From Acidobacteriota bacterium (GTDB lineage: Bacteria; Acidobacteriota; Vicinamibacteria; Marinacidobacterales; Marinacidobacteraceae), in NCBI GenBank assembly GCA_022822745.1, contig JAJEAO010000108.1, forward strand, positions 1 to 38,034: a stretch of DNA of 38,034 bases, given 5' to 3'. Below the pieces are notes generated by a model. It searched no databases and had not been told where the DNA came from. It saw only the letters and a list, made by a program, of their open reading frames with translations. A program made the translations under genes and the position numbers. This document shows positions 1 through 7,102 of the stretch, in pieces. Positions within the stretch are counted from its first letter, which is position 1. Every line of letters starts with the position of its first letter.

Positions 1-624
1 AGAGGCACCGAAGCCGATCCTGCGACTCGACTGAACCGGTCGAGATCCCTAGTGACACGGGATTTTCCCGTGTACGCCCGTAAGTTCATTACCTACATGT
101 ACTTATGGACACCATGCATCTATGAACTGTCAAACTCGGGCCAGACGCGCTGTCACGATCGGACCACGCGCGCACTGAAGGCGAAGCCCCCTGTTCCCAG
201 TGAGCGACCGCACCGTACTGCGCCATCCGGTCGAGACCAGTCGAGCTCCCGACGGGATCCCGGCCCGCTTCCAGGCGAAGTCCGGAACCGGATCGGGAAA
301 ACGCTGGGGAAGAGCGACGAGCCCAACCCGCGCGAGCAGTCCGAATTTGCATGGAACTGGCGGAGCTGCAGGGAACGCGCGAACCTCGAACAGCACGACT
401 TCATCAAGGACCGCCTGGCCAAGCTGGTGCGAAGAGTCATCGAAGCGGACCGAATCACGCTGTCGCAGGCACCGGAAATCCTGGACCTCAACCTGACGCA
501 GATGCTTGCCCGCTCGAGGACCTGGGCCAACTCAGCCTCTCGCCGACCAAGCGCCCTCCCTCGTCCTGGACGCCGCTGTACTGATCCCCTGCGTAGCCGC
601 CGACATCGCGGCTCCTCACCGACG
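1..624. other. Region without an intact gene
   Basis: No reading frame here has the composition of a real protein over its whole length. The only recognisable content is the pair of short protein-like fragments described at 382-607, which lie in different frames. The base composition of the first 130 bases is less GC-rich than the rest of the window, which would fit intergenic or decayed DNA. No tRNA, terminator or promoter could be supported. Confidence 0.5.
382..607 (+). pseudogene. Possible decayed TA remnant (XRE-type antitoxin tail plus PIN-toxin start)
   Basis: Bases 382-528 read as a helical segment (DRLAKLVRRVIEADRITLSQ, then PEILDLNL) resembling the C-terminal part of XRE/ImmA-associated antitoxins, where a phrase such as 'ADRITLSRAAEILGL' is common. 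In another frame, 560-607 reads LVLDAAVLIPCVAADI, similar to the first strand of PIN-domain toxins (VLDACVLIP). Neither frame continues into a full domain, and no start codon with a ribosome site is visible. I infer a frameshifted and truncated TA pair. The matches are short and could be chance. Confidence 0.25.
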
Positions 625-1014
625 TCACGTGACATCAGGGCCTTCCACACTCGTTGTACCCGCCGGCGACTCCTCCTCCACATCAACCCATGTAGCACGC
701 TTTGCTAGCTCATGTGCAAGCTCCCGGTGTGCGTCTCGACGCTCAACTACGTCGTCCGGCAAAACGATGTCGGCGTGCCACGGGTTGTTGTGGACGGGAC
801 TTGCTGCAACACGACACCCCAATTCCTGTGCGTCCTCGACGTTGATTTGCGCCCATCCATGAAATCGCAAGTGGCGCTTCGTCGCGTTTGCGTACGCAAC
901 TTCAAGGATGTCACCCCGCGGCGCGATGGTCAACCTGTCAACCGATAGATGTCTCCGTTTCGGATAGAGAAACACTCGGTGTGGTATGCGCCCTTTTTTC
1001 GAGCGCTTTGCCAT
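625..1014 (-). CDS. Conserved-looking hypothetical protein (third gene of a three-gene unit)
   Basis: This 129-aa basic protein begins MAKRSKKGRIPHRVFLYPKR. It has a central stretch, LSVDRLTIAPRGDILEVAY, followed by RHLRFHGWAQI and the phrase HNNPWHADIVLPDD near the end, which looks like a fold core. I do not recognise a named family. It is the last gene of a minus-strand trio. An upstream GTG at 1107 is in frame and would make it 160 aa with a 44-base overlap with the previous gene. I prefer the ATG at 1014 because the sequence upstream of it looks unconserved, but neither start has a strong ribosome site. It has no signal peptide or membrane segment, so it is probably cytoplasmic. Confidence 0.6.
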   Translation of the reverse strand: MAKRSKKGRIPHRVFLYPKRRHLSVDRLTIAPRGDILEVAYANATKRHLRFHGWAQINVEDAQELGCRVAASPVHNNPWHADIVLPDDVVERRDAHRELAHELAKRATWVDVEEESPAGTTSVEGPDVT

Positions 1015-1063
1015 TCGCCGAGAGAAAACCTGTCTTCCGACAGATTCCTTCGATCCGACCCGT

Positions 1064-1687
1064 TTAGGGATTCTCAACTTGGTGAGCAGCAAGTCGATCC
1101 AGATCACGTAGCGCTTCTCTCAGGAAACCATCCGGCAGGTCGTTGACGTCCGCATAGCGGGCGCGTCGTGGGGGGCGACGAAGACTGACGAGGCATAGTG
1201 CCCCCCCCCCCGATTCGCATAGGACGAGGATCGAGCCCGAATTCGCATGCTGCCCGTGAATCGCGATCTCCAGGTCGGGGGTCGGATAAACAGAGTATGG
1301 ACGTGGCGACATCGAGTACATCTCCCGGAGAAGACGCCTCGCGGTCCCGATCACAGCATCGGATGGTGGCGGAAATCCATCATCATGGGCTTCGTTGACC
1401 ACTTCCTCAAGTTCCTCCATGGCCTCCGCCAGATCCGGTGGATCGACTGGCCTCTGAACGGTATCCTGGATCCAAGCCGACATCGCGGCCCACTGTGATG
1501 GAAGCCGCCGCGATGCAGGGGTCTCGTCCGCGATCACGACCGTCGAAGCCCCTACATCTGGGCACTCTGGTGGAGCAATCTGTCGCCAGGAGATCTCGCT
1601 CAATACCGGCAACAGCACTCTCTCCGTCGACGCATTCATGTTGGGGACACCCGTGGTGTTGAAGCCGTAATCAGTGCCCATACTCAT
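1064..1687 (-). CDS. Hypothetical protein, middle gene of the three-gene unit, with an 11-G tract
   Basis: This 207-aa protein starts MSMGTDYGFNTTGVPN. The ATG at 1687 overlaps the stop of the upstream gene as ATGA, indicating translational coupling. The middle holds an acidic helix (LAEAMEELEEVVNEAHDDG) and a YSVYPTPDLEIAIHG segment, and the C-terminus is a helix rich in Arg and Leu. No known domain is recognised. The codons for SGGGA near residue 160 contain 11 consecutive G on the coding strand (1201-1211), so slippage would put the last 45 or so residues out of frame. It is likely a soluble partner of its two neighbours; the function is unknown. Confidence 0.6.
   Translation of the reverse strand: MSMGTDYGFNTTGVPNMNASTERVLLPVLSEISWRQIAPPECPDVGASTVVIADETPASRRLPSQWAAMSAWIQDTVQRPVDPPDLAEAMEELEEVVNEAHDDGFPPPSDAVIGTARRLLREMYSMSPRPYSVYPTPDLEIAIHGQHANSGSILVLCESGGGALCLVSLRRPPRRARYADVNDLPDGFLREALRDLDRLAAHQVENP
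1201..1211. repeat. Homopolymer tract (C11 on plus, G11 on the coding strand)
   Basis: Eleven consecutive C lie inside the minus-strand gene at 1064-1687. Tracts of this length are prone to slipped-strand mispairing and can also be a source of sequencing error. In the frame given here the gene is intact. Confidence 0.9.
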
Positions 1688-2355
1688 CGAGAGTCTCCAA
1701 AGAACATGGCCACGAAGTCTTGCATCCTCCGCAAGTCCGAGTGCCATGCATCAACAGTGCCCTTGATCCGAGAGATCCTTGCTTTCGGGTGGATATCCGG
1801 CTCAAGCTGGCGATGAAAGTTGCCATGGAATCTCGTGGCTCTTTTGGATCCGTCAAGATCAGACACCTCCACCGAGAGCTGACAATCCTCAAGGCCGTAG
1901 ATTGCCTTGAATTGAACCGTCGGTTCTCGTCCACAGAACATCCAGCGCCTTGGGTGGTCCGTGACCTGTTCAAACACGGATGGAGTAGTTTCCGCGTCGG
2001 TGCACCCGTGAACAGTGAAGTTCAGACCGATCGCCTGGTATCGCACATGAGGAACGCAGCGTACGTACGCGAGTGCCATTGCGGGAACACGAACGTCGCC
2101 TTCCAGCAGGCTGTCGCCGGACTGGGAAAACACGATGCGCTGTGGGTCCGCCGTAACTCTGAGCCCGCCGCGATAACTGATTTGGGCAAAGGCAGGAGTC
2201 ACGATGACGGGCTCCTGAAGCTCATCCTGTGAATCCACGATGCCATTCAGCGTGAGGAAATCCTGATTGAGGATCGTGGGATTGTTCGCGTTCCCGACAA
2301 GGACGACAGTAGCCTCCAAGAGGTCGAGCCTCGCTGGCGGAAGTGGTGTCGTCAA
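1684..2355 (-). CDS. Conserved-looking hypothetical protein, first gene of the three-gene unit
   Basis: This 223-aa soluble protein carries a distinctive N-terminal phrase, VVLVGNANNPTILNQDFL, then FAQISYRGGLRVTADPQRIVF. I remember similar phrases from unannotated proteins of many bacteria, without an assigned function. I chose the TTG at 2355 because GGAGGG stands seven bases upstream on the coding strand. An in-frame ATG at 2370 contains that same GGAGGG and would add five residues. The protein ends by ATGA overlap into the next gene. There is no signal peptide, membrane segment or obvious catalytic motif. The coupled order of the three genes suggests one complex or pathway; a role in defence or as a TA-like unit is speculation. 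Confidence 0.65.
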   Translation of the reverse strand: MTTPLPPARLDLLEATVVLVGNANNPTILNQDFLTLNGIVDSQDELQEPVIVTPAFAQISYRGGLRVTADPQRIVFSQSGDSLLEGDVRVPAMALAYVRCVPHVRYQAIGLNFTVHGCTDAETTPSVFEQVTDHPRRWMFCGREPTVQFKAIYGLEDCQLSVEVSDLDGSKRATRFHGNFHRQLEPDIHPKARISRIKGTVDAWHSDLRRMQDFVAMFFGDSR

Positions 2356-2461
2356 GACGCAACCCTCCATGCGGTCAACTGCCCCGGTCGGGGCCGGGCG
2401 GGACGGCTCCCGCTCGGTGCGGGGCGTCAGTTTAGACGAAAAGCCCGTCGGACGCACGCGG

Positions 2462-5400
2462 TCAGCGGCGGGGTGGGGTGGCGCCGCGGGTGCGGATCGG
2501 GTCGGCGGGGCGCGGCGGGAGCGGCCGCGGATCCTCCTCGATGCGGCGGAGGATCTCGGCGATGGCGCGGTCGAGCTGCGGATCGCCGCCCTCGATGACC
2601 GACTTCGGGTCGTTCTCGACCTCTATGTCCGGGTCCACGCCGTAGCCCTCGATGACCCATTCGCCCTCCGCCGAGGCGAAGCCGAACTCGGGGACGTTCA
2701 CGGCCCCGCCGTCGAGCAGGGCGCCGCGGTTCGTGATCCCGATCACGCCGCCCCAGCTCCGCTTCCCGATGAGCGGCCCGAGGCCGGCTTCCCGGAACAT
2801 GGCCGGGAAGATGTCGCCGTCGGAGCCGGAGTTCTCGTCCAGCAGCGTCACGAGGTGCGGCGGCGGGACCACGCCCGGATAGGTGGAGGCTGCCTCGCTG
2901 GTGCGGGAGTAGCCGAGGGAGAGGATTTCCCGGCGGAAGCGCTCGATGAGCATCTGGGAGATGTTCCCGCCGCCGTTCCCGCGGACATCCACGATCATCC
3001 CCTCGCGGCGAACCTGGCTGTAGTACCACTTGATGAACTCGCGGATTCCGTTCGCGCCCATGTCGGGGATGTGGAGGTAGCCGACCCGGCCGCCGGTGGC
3101 TTCCTCGACCCGCTGCCGCCGACTCTCGATGTCGTTCAGGTAGAGCAGCGGGTCCTCGTCCCCGACCGGCTGGAACCGCACCCGGCGGGCGCCCTCGGGC
3201 GTCGGCTCCGAGTTCACGGTGAACTCGACCGGGCGGTCCGCCTTGTGGAGGAGCTGCCGGTAGGGACTCTCGTCACGGCGGAGCGGGACGCCGTCCACCG
3301 CGAGCAGATAGTCCCCTTCGGCGACATTCACGCCGACTTCGGTCAGCGGGGCGCGGTAGCGGGACTCCTCGTTGTGTCCGTCGAAGATGTCGGTGATCCG
3401 GTAGGCGCCGGCATCGTCGTCCCAGGCGAAGCGGGCGCCGGGCAGCCCGGCCGCGGGACGGTCGGGGATCTCGAAGTCGCCGCCGGCGATGTAGGCGTGG
3501 GAAACGTTCAGCTCGCCGATCATCTCGCTGATGAGGTAGTTCAGGTCCGAGCGGTGCTCCACATGGGGCAGGAGCGCCCGGTAGCGGACGCGCAGGTCAT
3601 CCCAGTCGTGGCCGTGGAGGTTTTCCACGTAGAAGAAGTCGCGGAAGCGGCGCCACACTTCGTCGAAGATCTGCGCCCATTCGGCCTTCGGATCGCGATC
3701 GGTCTCGAGGCCGGCGGTGGAGACCGACTTCCCGGCGCCGCCGCTGGTCCCGATCGGGTAGAGGGAGAAGCCGCCGCCGCTGCGGACGAGAACCTGCTTG
3801 CCGTCGTGGCTCCAGGCGTAGCCGGACAGTCCGGTGGCGAGCGTGGCTTCCTTGCGCTCCTTCAGATCGAAGACGCGCAGCTCGGGAGGCTGATCCGGTC
3901 CCCGGCCGTAGTAGAAGGGCGGCGTGCGGGCGTAGAGGAGGAAGCCTTCGACCGCGGCGAGCCCGGCGTAGTTGTCCTCGTCCACGGGGACGCGCATCAC
4001 CCGGTCCTGCAACCCCTCGAACGCGATGGCGATCGGACCGGCCTCGGCGTGGCCCTCCGCATCGTCGCCCTCCGCGGCGGCGTCATCCGCATCGTCCTCC
4101 GCGGGCATCGGCTCCTCGTCGCTCTCGGGCGGGAAGAGGTGCGGCGCATCGGGGCGCAGCGCCACCGCGTAGATCCCGCTCTCCCGGTCGAGGGCGTAGT
4201 TCCACTCGAAGGCGGCGATCTGCGGCTGGAACATGCGGTCGCTCAGGTAGAACAGGTAGTCGCCACTCGCTCCCCACGCCGGGGAGAACTCGTTGAAATA
4301 GGGACCGGTGACGCGGCGCAGTTCGCCGTCGCCCACGGACCAGATCCAGATCGAGGAAAAGCCGCCTTCATCCTGGAGACTCATGGCCAGATGTCCGCCG
4401 CGGGGGGACCACACGTAGTCGCTGACCTGTCCGAACCTCTCGTCGGCGACCTGGACCACGCTCCGGTCGGCCACCGTGACCACGAAGACGCGGCCTTCCT
4501 TGTCGCTGAATGCGATCCGGTCGTTGTCGGGCGACCACACCGGCCGGTAGCGCATCGCCTGGCCCCGCTCGGTGAGCTGGACCGGTTCCCCGCCCTCCTG
4601 CGGCATCCAGTAGAGCTCTTCCTCGCCGGTGGCGTCGGAGAGGAACGCAATTCTGGTCCCGTCCGGGGACCACGCCGGCCACTTCTCGTGGGCGCCGGGA
4701 GTCGTGAGCAACGTTCGGGTCGCGCCCTTTTCCACCGGGACCGAGAACAGCTCGCCCCGGGCGGCGACGACGACCCGCTTTCCGGTGGGGGAGAGGTCGT
4801 AGTGCTCGATGTTCCGCGCCGCCGAGACCCGCGAGGGCCGGCTGTGGAGGCCATCGGTCGGGACCGTGATCGGGATCTCGCGGGGATCCCCGCCCGATTC
4901 GCCGTCGAGCAGGTGCAGGACTCCCGCCTGCTCGAAGACGATTCGGCCGTCGGGGGAGGCGCCGGGCCAGCGGACGTCCCAGGTGGCGGAGTTCGTCAGG
5001 GCGCGGGTCTCGCCGCTCGCCGGATGGAAGGCGTAGAGGTTGTTCGTTCCGGTGCGGTCCGAAGTGAAATGGATCGTGTCGCCGATCCACATGGGATCCC
5101 GGTCGGACCGCGGATCGTCCGTGACCTGCGTCAGCTCGCGGCTGCCGAGATCGAAGACGTACAGATCCTGCGCCCAGCCGCCGGCGTAGCGCTTCCAGGC
5201 CCGGAAGTCGCGGAACAGCGGCGAGTAGAGGATGCGCTCGCCGTCGGGGGACCACGCGCCCGCGCCCGCCCGCGGCATCGGCAGCGGCGTGGGGAGTCCG
5301 CCCTCGCGGGGGACGGTGAAGAGCCTGCCCTCCGCCACGCCGACGCCGTCCCGCAGCGAGCGGAAGAGGATGGTGGCGCCGTCCGGCGACCAGTCGTACA

Positions 5401-5755
5401 CGATGTTGTCGTAGCCCCAGCGGGTGGGCAGGGGGCCGGTGGCCGGGTAGAACGTGAGCTGCTTCGGCGGTCCGCCGCTCGCGGGAATCACATAGACCTG
5501 CTCGTCCCCGTCGTACTGCCCGGTGAAGGCGATCTCGCTCCCGTCCGGAGAAAACCGGGGAAAGAGTTCGAGGCCGGGGTGCGAGGTGAGTCGCACCGCG
5601 TTCCCGCCTTCGACCGGGGCGGTCCAGAGGTCACCGGCGTAGGTGAAGACGACGCGCTCTCCGTGGAGGTCGGGGAAGCGCAGGAGCCGGGTCTGGGCGG
5701 CGGCGGTCGCGGTCGTGAGCAGCGAGACGGATAGAGCGAGGAGGGCGGGGCGCAT
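2462..5755 (-). CDS. Tricorn-like S41 serine peptidase, secreted
   Basis: This 1097-aa protein has a Sec signal peptide over about residues 1-21 (MRPALLALSVSLLTTATAAAQ). Two beta-propellers of TolB/PD40 type follow, marked by repeated WSPDG or FSPDG motifs, with an acidic Asp/Glu/Ala insertion in the second. Then come the C1 helical region (ENLHGHDWDDL, carrying the expected catalytic His), a PDZ-like segment, and the S41 core. The nucleophile is Ser978 in ENSGSDGD, and the downstream EGYGVDPDIEV carries the expected acidic residue. Domain order matches tricorn protease homologues, which trim peptides; here the signal peptide predicts a periplasmic role in peptide scavenging. The frame stays open upstream through the repeats at 5811-5889, but the signal peptide fixes the start at 5755. 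Confidence 0.93.
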   Translation of the reverse strand: MRPALLALSVSLLTTATAAAQTRLLRFPDLHGERVVFTYAGDLWTAPVEGGNAVRLTSHPGLELFPRFSPDGSEIAFTGQYDGDEQVYVIPASGGPPKQLTFYPATGPLPTRWGYDNIVYDWSPDGATILFRSLRDGVGVAEGRLFTVPREGGLPTPLPMPRAGAGAWSPDGERILYSPLFRDFRAWKRYAGGWAQDLYVFDLGSRELTQVTDDPRSDRDPMWIGDTIHFTSDRTGTNNLYAFHPASGETRALTNSATWDVRWPGASPDGRIVFEQAGVLHLLDGESGGDPREIPITVPTDGLHSRPSRVSAARNIEHYDLSPTGKRVVVAARGELFSVPVEKGATRTLLTTPGAHEKWPAWSPDGTRIAFLSDATGEEELYWMPQEGGEPVQLTERGQAMRYRPVWSPDNDRIAFSDKEGRVFVVTVADRSVVQVADERFGQVSDYVWSPRGGHLAMSLQDEGGFSSIWIWSVGDGELRRVTGPYFNEFSPAWGASGDYLFYLSDRMFQPQIAAFEWNYALDRESGIYAVALRPDAPHLFPPESDEEPMPAEDDADDAAAEGDDAEGHAEAGPIAIAFEGLQDRVMRVPVDEDNYAGLAAVEGFLLYARTPPFYYGRGPDQPPELRVFDLKERKEATLATGLSGYAWSHDGKQVLVRSGGGFSLYPIGTSGGAGKSVSTAGLETDRDPKAEWAQIFDEVWRRFRDFFYVENLHGHDWDDLRVRYRALLPHVEHRSDLNYLISEMIGELNVSHAYIAGGDFEIPDRPAAGLPGARFAWDDDAGAYRITDIFDGHNEESRYRAPLTEVGVNVAEGDYLLAVDGVPLRRDESPYRQLLHKADRPVEFTVNSEPTPEGARRVRFQPVGDEDPLLYLNDIESRRQRVEEATGGRVGYLHIPDMGANGIREFIKWYYSQVRREGMIVDVRGNGGGNISQMLIERFRREILSLGYSRTSEAASTYPGVVPPPHLVTLLDENSGSDGDIFPAMFREAGLGPLIGKRSWGGVIGITNRGALLDGGAVNVPEFGFASAEGEWVIEGYGVDPDIEVENDPKSVIEGGDPQLDRAIAEILRRIEEDPRPLPPRPADPIRTRGATPPRR

Positions 5756-5810
5756 GGCGGAGATCTTATGGATGGACCAAGCCTGCCGGGGGCCTCTCGT
5801 CAGCGGGCCG

Positions 5811-5889
5811 TGTGTCAATGGCCATTGAAAATGCGACACTTCTGGCCGTCGAAAATGCGACACTTCTGGCCGTCGAAAATGCGACACTT
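5811..5889. mobile_element. IS21-like terminal repeat array, no transposase
   Basis: The stretch begins TGTGTCAATGGCCATTGAAAA and then carries a 24-bp unit twice in full (5827-5850, 5851-5874) and once in part (5875-5889). Each copy contains the core GAAAATGCGACACTT. Multiple short repeats just inside a TGT end are a known property of IS21-family termini, and the sequence resembles such ends as I remember them. No istA or istB gene or second end is visible, so this is a solo end or remnant. It sits 56 bp upstream of the S41 peptidase start and could influence its transcription. Calling it IS21 is an inference. Confidence 0.5.
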
Positions 5890-5943
5890 TCGGGGTCGCG
5901 ATGCGCCGCTCGAGGCGTCGCCAGCAGGCTCGCTGCCGGGCAG

Positions 5944-6319
5944 GGCCGCTACCGCGAGAACCGGCCCGGCGCGCCGGCAGTGCGCAGCGCCGTCCTATGG
6001 AGCGCCACTCTCCAGAGTGGCAATTCTCGACCCCAGCCGGATTCCATTGCGGTGCCGGTCTGGAGACCGGCGTTCCATACAGGTCCGTGCCGGGAGAGCC
6101 GGCGGAGGCCGGCAGCCCATGCGTGCCGGGCGGGGCCGCTACCGCGAGAACCGGCCCGGCGCGCCGGCAATGTGCCGGGCTGGAGACCGGCGTTCCATAC
6201 AGGTCCGTCCCGGGAGAGCCGGCGGAGGCCGGCAGCCCATGCGTGCCGGGCTGGAGCCCGGCGCGCCGGCAATGTGCCGGGCAGGGCCGCTACCGCGAGA
6301 ACCAGCCCGGCGCGCCGGC
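5944..6319 (+). repeat. Cluster of GC-rich hairpin repeats with a 120-bp tandem duplication
   Basis: The 35-bp element beginning GGCCGCTACCGCGAGAA and ending GGCGCGCCGGC occurs at 5944-5978, 6134-6168 and 6285-6319 (one base changed in the last). It can fold by pairing GGGCCG with CGGCCC around a CTACCGCGAGAAC loop. Between copies, 6053-6172 and 6173-6292 are near-identical units of 120 bp; 6061-6130 and 6181-6250 differ at one base. A further palindrome lies at 6004-6021. Related elements occur at 12274-12306 and 19316-19414. The cluster ends 67 bp before mntA. No credible gene lies in 5756-6386; open frames here simply read through the repeat. Confidence 0.85.
6004..6021. repeat. Palindrome related to the hairpin at 16100
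   Basis: GCCACTCT and AGAGTGGC form a perfect 8-bp stem around CC, preceded by GGAGC. The same GGAGCGCCAC motif and symmetrical layout recur at 16100-16127, downstream of the M20 gene, so this is a member of a dispersed palindromic family. Confidence 0.7.
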
Positions 6320-6386
6320 AGGGGAGACGCTCTATGCTTCGGATCCGAACTCGCCGGGACGTGTTCCGTTCGAGTCGGTGACCAGC

Positions 6387-6689
6387 ATGACAGCGCGCAT
6401 CCCCCTCCCGCTCGACCGAATCGCGGATTTCTGTGAGGAAAAAGGGATCGTGCGCTTCTCGCTGTTCGGGTCTGTCCTTCGGGAAGACTTCGGTCCGGAC
6501 AGCGATGTGGATGTGCTCGTGGAGTTCGATCCAGATGTGCGGTTCGGCCTCCTGGAGCTGGTCCAGATGGAGCGGGAACTCGGGGAGATCGTGGGTCGCA
6601 AGGCGGACATGCACGCTCCGTCCTGGCTGAAACCCTGGCTTCGGGACAAGGTCGTGGGGAGTGCGGAGCTGATCTATGAGCGACCATGA
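6387..6689 (+). CDS. mntA: MntA-type nucleotidyltransferase antitoxin
   Basis: This 100-aa minimal nucleotidyltransferase carries the GSX10DXD signature: Gly28-Ser29, then Asp40 and Asp42 in SDVDVLVEF. MntA antitoxins of this type neutralise HepT by adding AMP groups to the tyrosine of the toxin's RX4HXY motif. The gene is followed by hepT with a 14-base overlap, the usual MntA-HepT arrangement. The start at 6387 gives the normal family length; only a weak ribosome site is visible. The protein is cytoplasmic. GC-rich hairpin repeats lie immediately upstream. Confidence 0.93.
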   Translation: MTARIPLPLDRIADFCEEKGIVRFSLFGSVLREDFGPDSDVDVLVEFDPDVRFGLLELVQMERELGEIVGRKADMHAPSWLKPWLRDKVVGSAELIYERP

Positions 6690-7032
6690 TGACCGGGGGC
6701 CGCTGCTGGACATGCTGGAGGCCGCGCGAAAGGCCGTTGGCGTGTTCGAAGCGGCGACGGCCGACGAACTCGAGCGGGACCTCAGGACCCATCTGGCTCT
6801 TCTCCATCTGATCGTGATCGTGGGAGAGGCGGCAAGCCGGGTCTGCCGCGAGAGACAGGAAGCACATCCGGAGATTCCCTGGAGCGACGTGATCGGGATG
6901 CGGAACCGCCTCGTTCACGGCTACGACCAAGTGGACCGCGAAATCGTCCACGACACGGTCGCCAGCGACCTCCCTCGACTCATCGTCCAGCTTCGCGCCA
7001 TCCTGAACGGGAATTACCTGAACGGGAATTAG
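6676..7032 (+). CDS. hepT: HepT-type HEPN ribonuclease toxin
   Basis: This 118-aa helical HEPN-domain protein has the RX4HXY active site at Arg76, His81 and Tyr83 (RNRLVHGY). HepT toxins cut RNA, tRNA in studied cases, and Tyr83 is the expected site of AMP addition by the antitoxin. It overlaps mntA by 14 bases. The last residues come from a perfect 15-bp tandem duplication (7002-7016 and 7017-7031), which adds a second LNGN just before the stop. Without it the protein would be about five residues shorter. Confidence 0.93.
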   Translation: MSDHDDRGPLLDMLEAARKAVGVFEAATADELERDLRTHLALLHLIVIVGEAASRVCRERQEAHPEIPWSDVIGMRNRLVHGYDQVDREIVHDTVASDLPRLIVQLRAILNGNYLNGN

Positions 7033-7102
7033 CTGCGGCCACACCGGATCGGCGCAGCGGGCGCCGGGTGCTTATGCTCGCGGGGCGCGGGAGGTGCGAG
7101 CG

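Noticed and set aside
2267-5734. 1155-residue open frame on the plus strand opposite the S41 gene
   Set aside because: It is antisense to a clear tricorn-like protease. Its composition (Val, Gly, Arg, Asp) is typical of a shadow frame in GC-rich DNA and shows no domain.
5756-5887. N-terminal extension of the S41 protein with repeated SHFRRPEV
   Set aside because: It comes from reading the IS-like repeats. A signal peptide begins exactly at 5755.
5944-6319. CRISPR array
   Set aside because: The repeats are unevenly spaced, the intervals between copies are themselves duplicated, and no cas gene is present.
5844-6381. Long open frames through the repeat cluster
   Set aside because: The translations repeat the phrase ARTGPARRQC, an artefact of the hairpin repeat, and lack a ribosome site.
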